Assembly: GCA_018268595.1 (NCBI GenBank)
Contig: JAFDWH010000021.1
Coordinates: 124,001-188,000, forward strand
Reading direction: 5' to 3'
Source: Actinomycetota bacterium
Lineage (GTDB): Bacteria; Actinomycetota; Thermoleophilia; Solirubrobacterales; Solirubrobacteraceae
Length of the DNA stretch: 64,000 nt
Made by a program: the position numbers and the translations under genes. Shown here one piece after another: positions 16,385 to 23,866 of this stretch (position 1 is its first letter; each line of letters opens with the position of its first letter). Under the pieces are notes generated by a model, which saw nothing but the letters and a program-made list of their open reading frames with translations, was not told the DNA's origin and ran no database searches.

Positions 16385-17629
16385 ATGGCAGACACTCACG
16401 TCAAGCATCTCCTGATCGGCGGCGGCCTCGCGAGCGCCAACTGCGCGCGCTGGCTGCGCGAGTCCGGCGGCGAGGGGGAGATCCTGCTGGTCGGCCGCGA
16501 GCCCGACCCGCCGTACAACCGCCCGCCCTGCTCGAAGGGCTACCTGCAGGGCAAGGAGTCGCGCGAGGACGCCTACTTCCGCCCGGACGACTGGTGGGCC
16601 GAGCAGCGCATCGACCTGCGCACGAGAACGAGCGTGATGAAGCTCGACACGGCCGCGCGCGAGGCGACGCTGTCCTCGAAGGAGGTCGTCTCGTACGAGT
16701 CCGCGCTCGTGGCGACCGGCGCGAACGTGCGGCGGCTGAACGTCGAGGGCGCCGAGCTGGAGGGGATCCACTACCTGCGTGCGCTCGGCAACGCCGACCA
16801 CATCCGCACCGACGCGGACGGCAAGAAGGTCGTGCTGATCGGCGGCTCCTACATCGGCTGCGAGGTCGCGGCGTCGCTCGTCGCGGGCGACCACGCGAGC
16901 TGCGAGATCGTGATGCAGGAGGCGGTGACGCTCTCGCGCGGCTTCGGCGAGGCGGCCGGCCGCTTCTTCCAGGGACGGCTGGAGGAGCACGGGATCGTCG
17001 TGCACGGCGAGGACGGGCTGGCGCGCTTCGAGGGCGCCGACGGGCGCGTCACGCACGTCGTCACGGAGCGCGGCAAGCGCCTCGAAGCCGATTGCGTCGT
17101 GATCGGCGCGGGCGTGATGCCGGACGTGATGCTGGCCCGCTCGGCCGGCCTCGCTTTGGACGAGGAGCGCGGCGGCCTGCTGTGCGACGCGCAGCTGCGC
17201 ACGAGCGCCCCGGGCGTGTGGGCGGCCGGCGACGTCTGCTCCTACGACTCGCGCCCGAACGGCCGGCGCATCCGCGTCGAGCACTGGGACGTCGCCTTCA
17301 ACCACGGCAAGACCGTCGCGCTGAACATGCTCGGCCAGGAGGTCGCGCACGACGTCGTGCCCTACTTCTTCTCCGACCTCGCCGACTGGGCGTCGCTGGA
17401 GTACGTCGGCCCGGCGGCCGGGTGGGAGCGCGAGGTCGTGCGCGGGTCGCTCGAGGACGGCGCTTTCAGCGTCTGGTACCTGAGCGGCGGGCGCGTCGAG
17501 GGCGCGCTGTCGGTCGGGCGCTCCGAGGACCTCGAGCATGCGCGCCGGCTGATCGCCGCGCGCGAGCCGCTGGGCGACGACGCGGTCGCGGCGCTCGGCG
17601 CGCTCGACGCCGACCTCGCGGCGCTCTGA
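16385..17629 (+). CDS. FAD-dependent NAD(P)H oxidoreductase (ferredoxin/rubredoxin reductase family)
   Basis: This 414-aa flavoprotein transfers electrons from NAD(P)H to a small redox partner. It shows the FAD-binding Rossmann motif LLIGGGLASANCAR (about 9-22), RPPCSKGYL, the second dinucleotide site VVLIGGSYIGCEVAASL (about 149-165) and the FAD-ribityl motif GVWAAGDVCSY (about 278-288). A C-terminal dimerisation-type domain follows. No redox CxxC is present, which fits the ferredoxin reductase / AIF-like branch rather than thioredoxin reductase. No ferredoxin gene is adjacent. A 158-aa protein of unknown function follows after five bases and is probably co-expressed. Confidence 0.9.
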   Translation: MADTHVKHLLIGGGLASANCARWLRESGGEGEILLVGREPDPPYNRPPCSKGYLQGKESREDAYFRPDDWWAEQRIDLRTRTSVMKLDTAAREATLSSKEVVSYESALVATGANVRRLNVEGAELEGIHYLRALGNADHIRTDADGKKVVLIGGSYIGCEVAASLVAGDHASCEIVMQEAVTLSRGFGEAAGRFFQGRLEEHGIVVHGEDGLARFEGADGRVTHVVTERGKRLEADCVVIGAGVMPDVMLARSAGLALDEERGGLLCDAQLRTSAPGVWAAGDVCSYDSRPNGRRIRVEHWDVAFNHGKTVALNMLGQEVAHDVVPYFFSDLADWASLEYVGPAAGWEREVVRGSLEDGAFSVWYLSGGRVEGALSVGRSEDLEHARRLIAAREPLGDDAVAALGALDADLAAL

Positions 17630-17634
17630 CCGCG

Positions 17635-18111
17635 ATGGCGCCGCCGGCCGAGGAGGCGCGCGAGCTGATCGCGCAGCTCGCCGTGACGCTGCGGCGCTTC
17701 GTGCACGCCGCCGGCGCGCTGGAGGCGACGCTGCTGCTCGACCAGGGCGCGGAGCTGCCGGCGCTCGTCGTCGAGTGCCCGGCGGTCGGGCCGGTGCTGC
17801 TGGCCGAAGGGGAGGAGGTCGTCCAGCTCGACGCCGACCGCCTCGCCGCCGAGCCGCTGCCGCTGCCGGAGGTGAAGGCGCTGCCGCCGTTCGAGGTCGA
17901 CGCCGAGCGGGCGCAGATCACGTCGCTGATCGGCGGGGTCGAGCACCACGCGCGCGCCGTCCGCGCGCTCGCCGAGCTGTTCCCCGGCCGCAGCGTGCTG
18001 AGCGTCCAGTTCCCGACGACGGACGTCGAGACGCCGCTGACGATCGCCGCGCGGGCGGGGGAGCCGGTCGTCCTCGCGCTCGGCGAGGAGACGTTCGAGC
18101 TGCCGCTCTAG
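17635..18111 (+). CDS. conserved-looking protein of unknown function
   Basis: This 158-aa, acidic, soluble protein starts at ATG 17635, five bases after the reductase stop. It has no signal peptide, no membrane segment and no Cys cluster beyond a single ECPAVGP. The Ala/Leu/Glu-rich sequence alternates short helices and strands and ends EETFELPL. I do not recognise the family. Position suggests translational coupling with the FAD reductase. The stop overlaps by four bases (CTAG) the stop of the VOC gene on the other strand. Confidence 0.75.
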   Translation: MAPPAEEARELIAQLAVTLRRFVHAAGALEATLLLDQGAELPALVVECPAVGPVLLAEGEEVVQLDADRLAAEPLPLPEVKALPPFEVDAERAQITSLIGGVEHHARAVRALAELFPGRSVLSVQFPTTDVETPLTIAARAGEPVVLALGEETFELPL

Positions 18112-18524
18112 AAGGTGACGCTGCCGTCCGGGTGGAGCGTCCAGTGGGGGTTGTGCGCGACCTCCCACGGATGGCCGTCCGGGTCGAGGAAGACGCCCGA
18201 GTAGCCGCCCCAGAACGTCTCGGCGCCGTGGCGCGGGATCGTCGCGCCGGCCGCCTCCGCCTGCGCGATCACGGCATCGACCTCCGCCGGCGAGCCGACG
18301 TTGTGCGCGAGCGTGACGCCGCCCCAGCCGCCGGGGTCGTGCGCGATCCCGCTGTCGGCGGCGAGCTTCTCGCGCGACCACAGCGCGACGATCATCCCGC
18401 CGGCCTGAAAGAACATCACGTCGTCGTCGGGCGAGGTCCCCTGCCAGCCGAGCGCCTCGTAGAAGACGCGGGCGCGGGCGAGGTCGGCGACGCCGAGCGT
18501 CACGAGGCTGAGGCGCTGCTCCAT
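18108..18524 (-). CDS. VOC-superfamily (glyoxalase/bleomycin-resistance-like) protein
   Basis: This 138-aa single-module vicinal-oxygen-chelate protein begins MEQRLSLVTLGVADLARARV. The start at 18524 is preferred over an upstream ATG at 18563 because the family fold begins right there. The motifs FYEALGW and GVFLDPDGHPWEVAHNPHW are diagnostic of the paired beta-alpha-beta-beta-beta units. His and Glu residues in the latter could bind a metal. The reaction is unknown; relatives include dioxygenases, glyoxalases and binding-only proteins. It is convergent with, and overlaps by four bases, the preceding gene. Confidence 0.9.
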   Translation of the reverse strand: MEQRLSLVTLGVADLARARVFYEALGWQGTSPDDDVMFFQAGGMIVALWSREKLAADSGIAHDPGGWGGVTLAHNVGSPAEVDAVIAQAEAAGATIPRHGAETFWGGYSGVFLDPDGHPWEVAHNPHWTLHPDGSVTF

Positions 18525-18566
18525 TGCAAGGATGCTGCCACGGCTCGCGGCGGCGATGCGCATTTC

Positions 18567-18600
18567 GCGCTCCGATCACCGCAAGCGGCGATCTGCGCGC
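18567..18600. repeat. 34-bp palindrome between the VOC gene and tRNA-Gln
   Basis: GCGCTCCGATCACCGC and GCGGCGATCTGCGCGC pair with four mismatches around an AA centre. The centre CGCAAGCG is the same as in the leuS repeat hairpin. It may be a fixed copy of a related element, or a regulatory hairpin in the VOC upstream region. Confidence 0.5.
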
Positions 18601-18643
18601 GACGGGACAGCGAGCGAGCCTCTATCCTGATCGGCCGATCCGT

Positions 18644-18714
18644 TGCGGGATCGTCTAACGGCAAGACGCTCGGCTCTGGACCGAGAAATTGGGGTTCGAA
18701 TCCCTGTCCCGCAG
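18644..18714 (+). tRNA. tRNA-Gln (anticodon CUG)
   Basis: A complete cloverleaf can be drawn by hand. The acceptor stem TGCGGGA/TCCCGCA (18644-18650 with 18707-18713) is followed by a D arm. The anticodon stem CTCGG/CCGAG carries loop CTCTGGA (anticodon CTG, reading CAG), and the T loop is TTCGAAT. CCA is not encoded. Two T-stem pairs are wobble pairs. Confidence 0.95.
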
Positions 18715-18847
18715 TCGCAGTCCCCCTCTGTCGCGCACTTGACGTTCCGTGCGTCGCCGCGCGAGCAGACGCGGCGGGCGCGCGGCTCGAAGCTGGACGC
18801 ATCGAACAGGCGGGCACCGGGCCCGCCTCCGAGACCGGAGGGTCCTC

Positions 18848-19477
18848 ATGCGTTCCAGCCTCACCGTCCGCCGTCCGTCCGCCGCCCTCGTCGTCGCGAT
18901 CGTCGCGCTGTTCGCCGCGCTCGGCGGGACCGGCTATGCAGCCGCGACGCTCAGCGGCAGAGCGATCCAGAAGCGCAGCATCCCGGCGAACCGGATCGTC
19001 CCCAACGCGCTCACCGGCAAGCAGATCGACGAGTCCAAGCTCGGCCCGGTGCCGGTCGCGCAGCAGGCGCTGAGCGCGCAGACGGCCGCCAGCGCGACCG
19101 ACGCCGATCACGCGACGAGCGCCGACAGCGCGACGACCGCGCAGGACGCGCAGAAGCTGCAGGGCCGCGAGCCGGGCGCCTTCATGGCCGGCAGCGTGCG
19201 CGTCGTCTCCAACCAGGTCACGGTCCCCACGACCGGCAGCAACGCGGTCACCGCCTCCTGCGGGGCGAGCGAGAAGGGCATCGGCGGCGGGGCGGGCTGG
19301 ATCATCCCCGGCACCGAGGTCCCGACGGAGCTCGACGCGCAGTTGAACGCCTCGCTGCCGGTCCCGACGACGGGCGGCACCGACAACATGACCGGCTGGC
19401 GCGCCGTCGGCGTCAACAGAACCGGCGCCGACCGCATCTTGCGGGCCTACGTGGTGTGCGTCGCAAGAACGGCGTAG
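18848..19477 (+). CDS. exported Ala/Ser-repeat protein, Thermoleophilia-type family (copy 1)
   Basis: This 209-aa protein has a signal anchor (PSAALVVAIVALFAALGGTG) followed by SGRAIQKRSIPANRIVPNALTG and a low-complexity stretch of A/S/D repeats (SATDADHATSADSATTAQ). The C-terminal half (about 120-209) looks like a small beta-rich domain with two Cys. GGAGGG precedes ATG 18848 at the usual distance. The N-terminal pattern matches the protein at 32310. The family, common in this lineage, is exported and otherwise unassigned. Three Arg codons in the mature part are AGA. Function is unknown; a cell-surface or envelope role is likely. Confidence 0.85.
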   Translation: MRSSLTVRRPSAALVVAIVALFAALGGTGYAAATLSGRAIQKRSIPANRIVPNALTGKQIDESKLGPVPVAQQALSAQTAASATDADHATSADSATTAQDAQKLQGREPGAFMAGSVRVVSNQVTVPTTGSNAVTASCGASEKGIGGGAGWIIPGTEVPTELDAQLNASLPVPTTGGTDNMTGWRAVGVNRTGADRILRAYVVCVARTA

Positions 19478-19489
19478 CAGCGTCCGCTG

Positions 19490-21196
19490 TCAGCCGGCGA
19501 CCCATACGGTCACCGGCTCGCTGCGCCCCTTCAGCTCGACGGGACCATGGCGCCGCAGCCCCTCGGCTGCGGCGCCGAGCCGCGCGCGCGTGGAGTCGGC
19601 GACGAACAGGCGGCCGTCGGCCTCGCGCGCCAGCGCCTGCAGCCGCGCCGCCACGTTCGTCGCGTCGCCGACGGCCGCGTACTCCAGCCGCCGCTCGCCG
19701 CCGACGAAGCCCGACATCACGTGGCCGCTGTTGAGGCCGATGCCGGCGTCGAGCGGGGCGTCGGCGAGGCGCTCCTCCAGCAGCCAGGCGTTGAAGCGGG
19801 GGAGCGCGGCGTCGAGGACCTCGCGCGCGGCGGCGAGCGCGCGCTCCGCGTGGTCGGGCTGCGGGAGCGGCGCGCCGAAGACGGCCAGCACGCCGTCGCC
19901 CTGGTAGGAGACGACGGTGCCGCCGTGCGCGAAGACGGCGCCGGAGACCGCGTCGAGGTAGCGGTTCAGCACGGCGATCACCTGCTCGGCGTCGAGCCGC
20001 TCGGCGAGCGTCGTGAAGCCGCGCAGGTCGCAGAAGAGGACGGTCGCCTCCAGCCGGCGGCTCTCCAGGCGCGGCGCGGCGTCGCCGTCCGGCAGCAGCT
20101 CGGCGGCGACGTCCGGCGGCACGAAGCGCTCGAACGTCGTGCGCAGCCGCCGGCGCGCCCGCACCTCGAACGCGTATGTGAGCGCGACGGCGCTGGCGGT
20201 GCCGAGCGCGAGCGCGAGCAGGGGCGCGGCGACGGGGACGATCGCGCCGGCGTCGAACGCGAGCTGGGCGCCGCCGAGCAGCGCGAGCGCGCCGAGCAGG
20301 CCGGCGCCGAGCGCCTGCGCGAGCGCACGGCTCGGCGTGCCGGCGAGCGTCGCCAGCGGCGCGAGCAGCCCGGCGGCCAGCACGAGCAGGACGGCCACGG
20401 CGGCGGGCGCGTCGGCGAGCGGGTAGCCGTCGAGGACGGTCTGGACGGCGTTCGCGTGGATCTCGGCGCCGGACATCAGGCCGCCGCCGGCGGGGGTCGG
20501 CCAGCTGTCCTTGAGCGTCGGAGCGGTCGCGCCGACGACCACGATCCGGCCGCGCACCGCCGCGCGCTCGAAGCGGCCGTGGAGCACGTCGAGGAACGGC
20601 AGCTCGCGGATCGTGCCGGGCGGTCCGGCGAAGTCGAGCGGGTGCGTGCCGGCGTCCGGGTCGCCGTGCGCGGCGAGCACCGACAGCGCGGGGAGGCCCT
20701 GCACGCGCGCGTCGAGCCGCCGCCACACGCCGTCGTCGTCGACCGGCAGGAGCGTCGAGCCGATGCGCGTGCCCTGGCGCCGCAGCCGCGCGACGCCGAG
20801 GACCGCCGGCGTCCCGTCCCTGAACTGCTCGGCGGTGCCCAGCACGACGCGCGGGTCGTCGAGCGCGCGCAGCAGCGCCTCGTCGCCGGCACGGTCGCGC
20901 GGGGTCGAGAACTGCACGTCGTACGCGATCGCGCGGGCGCCTGCGGCCAGCAGTTGCGTGATCACGCGGGCGTGCAGAGCGCGCGAGAAGGGGAAGCGCG
21001 CCGCCGCGTCCTCGTCGATCCCGACCACGACCACGTCGGGCGCCGGGTGCGCGCCGCGCACGTGGTAGCGCGCGTCGAGCAGGCTGCGCTCGGCGCCGGC
21101 GAGCGTGCCGGTCGCCGCGAGCAGCCCCGCGAGCCCCGCCGCCAGCAGGCCGACGACGAGCGTCCGCACGAGGCGGGCTGGGGGACGCCGCGGCAT
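19490..21196 (-). CDS. CHASE2-domain membrane adenylate/guanylate cyclase (class III)
   Basis: This 568-aa protein has a signal-anchor helix (about 10-30), an extracytoplasmic CHASE2 sensor domain (about 35-245: VVVVGIDEDAAARFPF, RAIAYDVQFSTPRD), three membrane helices (about 265-340) and a cytoplasmic class III cyclase domain (about 375-560). The metal-binding aspartates are present in LFCDLRGFTT and YQGDGVLAVFG, and the transition-state motif is NVAARL. It should make cAMP (or cGMP) in response to an unknown extracellular signal. A Crp/Fnr family regulator about 2 kb away on the same strand is a plausible but unproven partner. All catalytic motifs appear intact. Confidence 0.93.
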   Translation of the reverse strand: MPRRPPARLVRTLVVGLLAAGLAGLLAATGTLAGAERSLLDARYHVRGAHPAPDVVVVGIDEDAAARFPFSRALHARVITQLLAAGARAIAYDVQFSTPRDRAGDEALLRALDDPRVVLGTAEQFRDGTPAVLGVARLRRQGTRIGSTLLPVDDDGVWRRLDARVQGLPALSVLAAHGDPDAGTHPLDFAGPPGTIRELPFLDVLHGRFERAAVRGRIVVVGATAPTLKDSWPTPAGGGLMSGAEIHANAVQTVLDGYPLADAPAAVAVLLVLAAGLLAPLATLAGTPSRALAQALGAGLLGALALLGGAQLAFDAGAIVPVAAPLLALALGTASAVALTYAFEVRARRRLRTTFERFVPPDVAAELLPDGDAAPRLESRRLEATVLFCDLRGFTTLAERLDAEQVIAVLNRYLDAVSGAVFAHGGTVVSYQGDGVLAVFGAPLPQPDHAERALAAAREVLDAALPRFNAWLLEERLADAPLDAGIGLNSGHVMSGFVGGERRLEYAAVGDATNVAARLQALAREADGRLFVADSTRARLGAAAEGLRRHGPVELKGRSEPVTVWVAG

Positions 21197-21279
21197 GCGC
21201 GGCAGTGTCGCGCATTCGACGCGCGCTGCGTCGACTCTGCGACAGTCCCGTGGCGCGCGACGCGCGAGAGTCCCACCCG

Positions 21280-23091
21280 ATGCCCCGTCCTCATCGCACC
21301 CTCGTCCTCCGCCTGCTGGCGACGCTCGCGCTGCTCGCGCTCGCCGGTGCCGGCACGACCGGCGTCGTGCGCGGCGCCGCCGGCGAGCGGATCGACACGG
21401 TCGCCGGCAGCGCGAGCGGCGGCTTCGGCGGCGACGGCGGTGCGGCGACGAGCGCCCTGCTGAGCGGCCCGTCCGGCGTGGTGGCGCTCGACCCGGCGGC
21501 GGGCGGCGCCGGCTACCTGATCGCCGACACCGCGAACCACCGCATCCGCCGCGTCGCCGCGGACGGGACGATCGCGACCGTCGCGGGCGCCGGCCCGGCG
21601 AACGGCGCGCCCGGCGCGTTCGGCGGCGACGGCCAGCCGCCGACCGGCCCGGCCGCGCGCCTGAACCAGCCGCGCGGCGTCGCGCCGCTCGCGGGCGGCG
21701 GCTTCCTGATCGCCGACACCGGCAACAACCGCATCCGCGCGGTCATCAACAACACGCTCACGACCGTCGCCGGCGACGGTCAGGCGGCCTTCGGCGGCGA
21801 CGGCGACGGCGCCCAGATCGCGCAGCTCGACCAGCCGGCCGGCGTCGCCGCCCTGCCCGACGGCGGCTACCTGATCGCGGACACCGGCAACAACCGCGTG
21901 CGTCGCGTGTCGCCCAGCGGGATCATCACGACCGTCGCCGGCACGGGCGCGGCTGCCTTCTCCGGCGACGGCGGTCCGGCCACGTCCGCCGCGCTCAACG
22001 CGCCGTCCGCCGTCGCGCCGCTGACGGGCGGCGGCTTCCTGATCGCCGACAGCGGCAACGACCGCATCCGCCGCGTGGACGTCGACGGCACGATCCGCAC
22101 CGTCGCGGGCGTGGGGAAGCCCGGCTTCGGCGGCGACGGCGGCCCCGCCGGCCGAGCGCTGCTGAACGCGCCCGCGGGCGTCGCCGCGCTCGCCGACGGC
22201 TCGATCGCGATCGCCGACACGGGCAACGGGCGCGTGCGCCTCGTCGGCCTGGACGGCACGATCCGCACGCTCGCCGGCACCGGCGTCACAGGCTTCTCGG
22301 GCGACGGCGGCGACCCCGAGCTGGCGCAGCTCGCGCAGCCCCGCGGCGTCGCGCCCGACGGTGCGCGCCTGCTGATCGCCGACACCGCCAATCACCGCGT
22401 CCGCGCCGTCTCGCAGCGTCCCGCCGGTCCCGACGACTCGCTCAACCCGACGCCGCCGCTCGGCGTCTCGCCGCCCGTGCTGGGCAGAAGCGTCGTCGCC
22501 AAGCCGCGCGCGGGGCGGGTGCTCGTGCGGCTGCCGGGCACGCGCAGCTTCGTGCGGCTGGAGACGATCGCGAACCTGCCGATGGGCAGCGAGCTGGACG
22601 CGAGCGACGGCAGCGTCGCCGTCTTCTACGCGACCAGCCCGAGCGGCAAGCGCGCGAAGGGGATCGCGACCGGCGGGCGCTTCCTCGTCGCGCAGCCGCC
22701 GGAGTACGACCACGGCCAGCGGCCGGGCGAGATGACGCTCTCCGGTCCGTTGTTCGGCTGCGGCGCCTCGCAGCGCCGGCAGGTCCGCGACGGCGCGCGC
22801 GACTCGCGCGCCGCGGCGGCCGGTCCGACCGCGCAGACCGCCGCGCACGCGCGCCACGGCCGCAGACTCAAGGTGCGGGCGCGCGGGCGGATCCGCACGC
22901 GCGGGCGTTACGGCGCCGCGACCGTGCGCGGCACGCGCTGGACGATCGTCGACCGCTGCCCGTCGCACCCGCGCCCCGGGACGCTCGTCGTCGTCTCGAA
23001 GGGCCTCGTCGCCGTGCGCTCGTTCGCGCTGCAGCGGACGGTGCTGGTGCCGGCGGGGAAGCGCTTCCTCGCGCCGGCGAGACGGCCGTAG
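21280..23091 (+). CDS. secreted six-bladed NHL-repeat beta-propeller protein
   Basis: This 603-aa exported protein has a signal peptide (LLATLALLALAGAGTTGVV). Six NHL repeats follow (about 35-380), each with the IADT-N-R-RRV signature and a TVAG..GFGGDGG insert. ATG 21280 is used; the reading frame is open upstream but lacks a signal sequence there. A C-terminal region of about 200 residues contains GAMxx-type beta strands resembling FecR-like anchors (PRAGRVLVRLPGTRSFVRL), one Cys pair and a basic stretch. It is probably a surface or periplasmic binding scaffold; no enzymatic motif is visible. It diverges from the cyclase gene across an 83-bp gap. Confidence 0.88.
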   Translation: MPRPHRTLVLRLLATLALLALAGAGTTGVVRGAAGERIDTVAGSASGGFGGDGGAATSALLSGPSGVVALDPAAGGAGYLIADTANHRIRRVAADGTIATVAGAGPANGAPGAFGGDGQPPTGPAARLNQPRGVAPLAGGGFLIADTGNNRIRAVINNTLTTVAGDGQAAFGGDGDGAQIAQLDQPAGVAALPDGGYLIADTGNNRVRRVSPSGIITTVAGTGAAAFSGDGGPATSAALNAPSAVAPLTGGGFLIADSGNDRIRRVDVDGTIRTVAGVGKPGFGGDGGPAGRALLNAPAGVAALADGSIAIADTGNGRVRLVGLDGTIRTLAGTGVTGFSGDGGDPELAQLAQPRGVAPDGARLLIADTANHRVRAVSQRPAGPDDSLNPTPPLGVSPPVLGRSVVAKPRAGRVLVRLPGTRSFVRLETIANLPMGSELDASDGSVAVFYATSPSGKRAKGIATGGRFLVAQPPEYDHGQRPGEMTLSGPLFGCGASQRRQVRDGARDSRAAAAGPTAQTAAHARHGRRLKVRARGRIRTRGRYGAATVRGTRWTIVDRCPSHPRPGTLVVVSKGLVAVRSFALQRTVLVPAGKRFLAPARRP

Positions 23092-23124
23092 CGCGCCGCG
23101 CGCCGGCCGGTCGAGCGCGCCGTC

Positions 23125-23796
23125 CTAGCCGAACGCGCCGCGCGCCCGCTGCGCGAGCGCGTCGGGGTCGAGCAGCGTCGTGCGCCCGCGCGACAGCTCG
23201 AGCGCGCCGCGCGCCTGCTCGTCGCGCAGCACTCTGTTGACGGTCGCGCGCGAGGTCCCGGCGAGCGAGGCCAGCTCCTCCTGCGTGAGCGGCACGACCG
23301 CGCCCGCCTCGGCCTCGCCGTAGGCGGAGACGACGTCGAGCAGTCGCCGCCGCACGCGCGTGTCGGCGGGGATGTGCAGCGCCTCGACGAGCTGCTCCGA
23401 CAGCTCGCGCACGCGCTGCGCCAGCACGCCGACGAGCAGCGCGTCGGTCTGGGGACGCCGCCGGCGCAGGCGGTCGAAGTCGAGCTGATGGATCGACAGC
23501 GTCTCGCCGTCCTCCAGCGCCGCCACCGTCGCCGAGCGCGGCGCCTGCGGCGTCAGCAGCGCCAGCTCGCCGAACGCGCCGCCCGGCCCGACGACGTTCA
23601 GCGTCGCCGTCGCGCCGAACTCGGTCGTGATCCGCACCGCGAAGCGCCCGGCGCGCACGAGGTGGAGCGTGTCGGCCGGGTCGCCGGCATGGAAGACGAC
23701 CTCGCCCGCCGCGAAGCGCCGCCGCCGCGCCCGCTCCGTCAGCTCCGCCACGTCCTGCTCCTCGAGGCCGGCCAGCAATGCGAACTCCTCGCGCAT
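23125..23796 (-). CDS. Crp/Fnr-family transcriptional regulator
   Basis: This 223-aa regulator starts MREEFALLAGLEEQDVAEL at 23796. An upstream ATG at 23856 is rejected because it would read through a hairpin and the fold starts here. The cyclic-nucleotide-binding domain (about 5-125) has GDPADTLHLVRAG and GAFGELALLTPQAPRSATV, close to the cAMP phosphate-binding cassette (GELAL-RSAT). The C-terminal helix-turn-helix reads TQEELASLAGTSRATVNRVL. It likely senses cAMP, perhaps from the CHASE2 cyclase encoded nearby. A TAGCGT box sits 8 bases before the start. Confidence 0.93.
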   Translation of the reverse strand: MREEFALLAGLEEQDVAELTERARRRRFAAGEVVFHAGDPADTLHLVRAGRFAVRITTEFGATATLNVVGPGGAFGELALLTPQAPRSATVAALEDGETLSIHQLDFDRLRRRRPQTDALLVGVLAQRVRELSEQLVEALHIPADTRVRRRLLDVVSAYGEAEAGAVVPLTQEELASLAGTSRATVNRVLRDEQARGALELSRGRTTLLDPDALAQRARGAFG

Positions 23797-23804
23797 GGGC
23801 GGGG

Positions 23805-23810
23805 ACGCTA
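23805..23810 (-). promoter_or_regulatory. TANNNT -10 box (TAGCGT) for the Crp/Fnr gene
   Basis: On the minus strand TAGCGT ends 8 bases before the ATG at 23796, and no Shine-Dalgarno sequence intervenes. This matches the leaderless pattern seen at other starts. Confidence 0.45.
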
Positions 23811-23826
23811 CACACCCGGGAGGACC

Positions 23827-23861
23827 GCGATTTGTGGTCGGTGGGGCCGACCGCAAATCGC
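23827..23861. terminator. 15-bp inverted repeat after the fused ABC transporter gene
   Basis: GCGATTTGTGGTCGG (23827-23841) and CCGACCGCAAATCGC (23847-23861) pair fully apart from one G-T wobble, around TGGGG. The repeat starts six bases past the ABC stop codon and lies upstream of the Crp/Fnr promoter. It can act as terminator. The AT-containing arms could also be an operator for the Crp/Fnr protein. Confidence 0.6.
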
Positions 23862-23866
23862 GCTCC

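Noticed and set aside
18567-18600. Intrinsic terminator for tRNA-Gln
   Set aside because: The hairpin lies upstream of the tRNA on its strand, so it cannot terminate it; it is reported as a palindrome instead.
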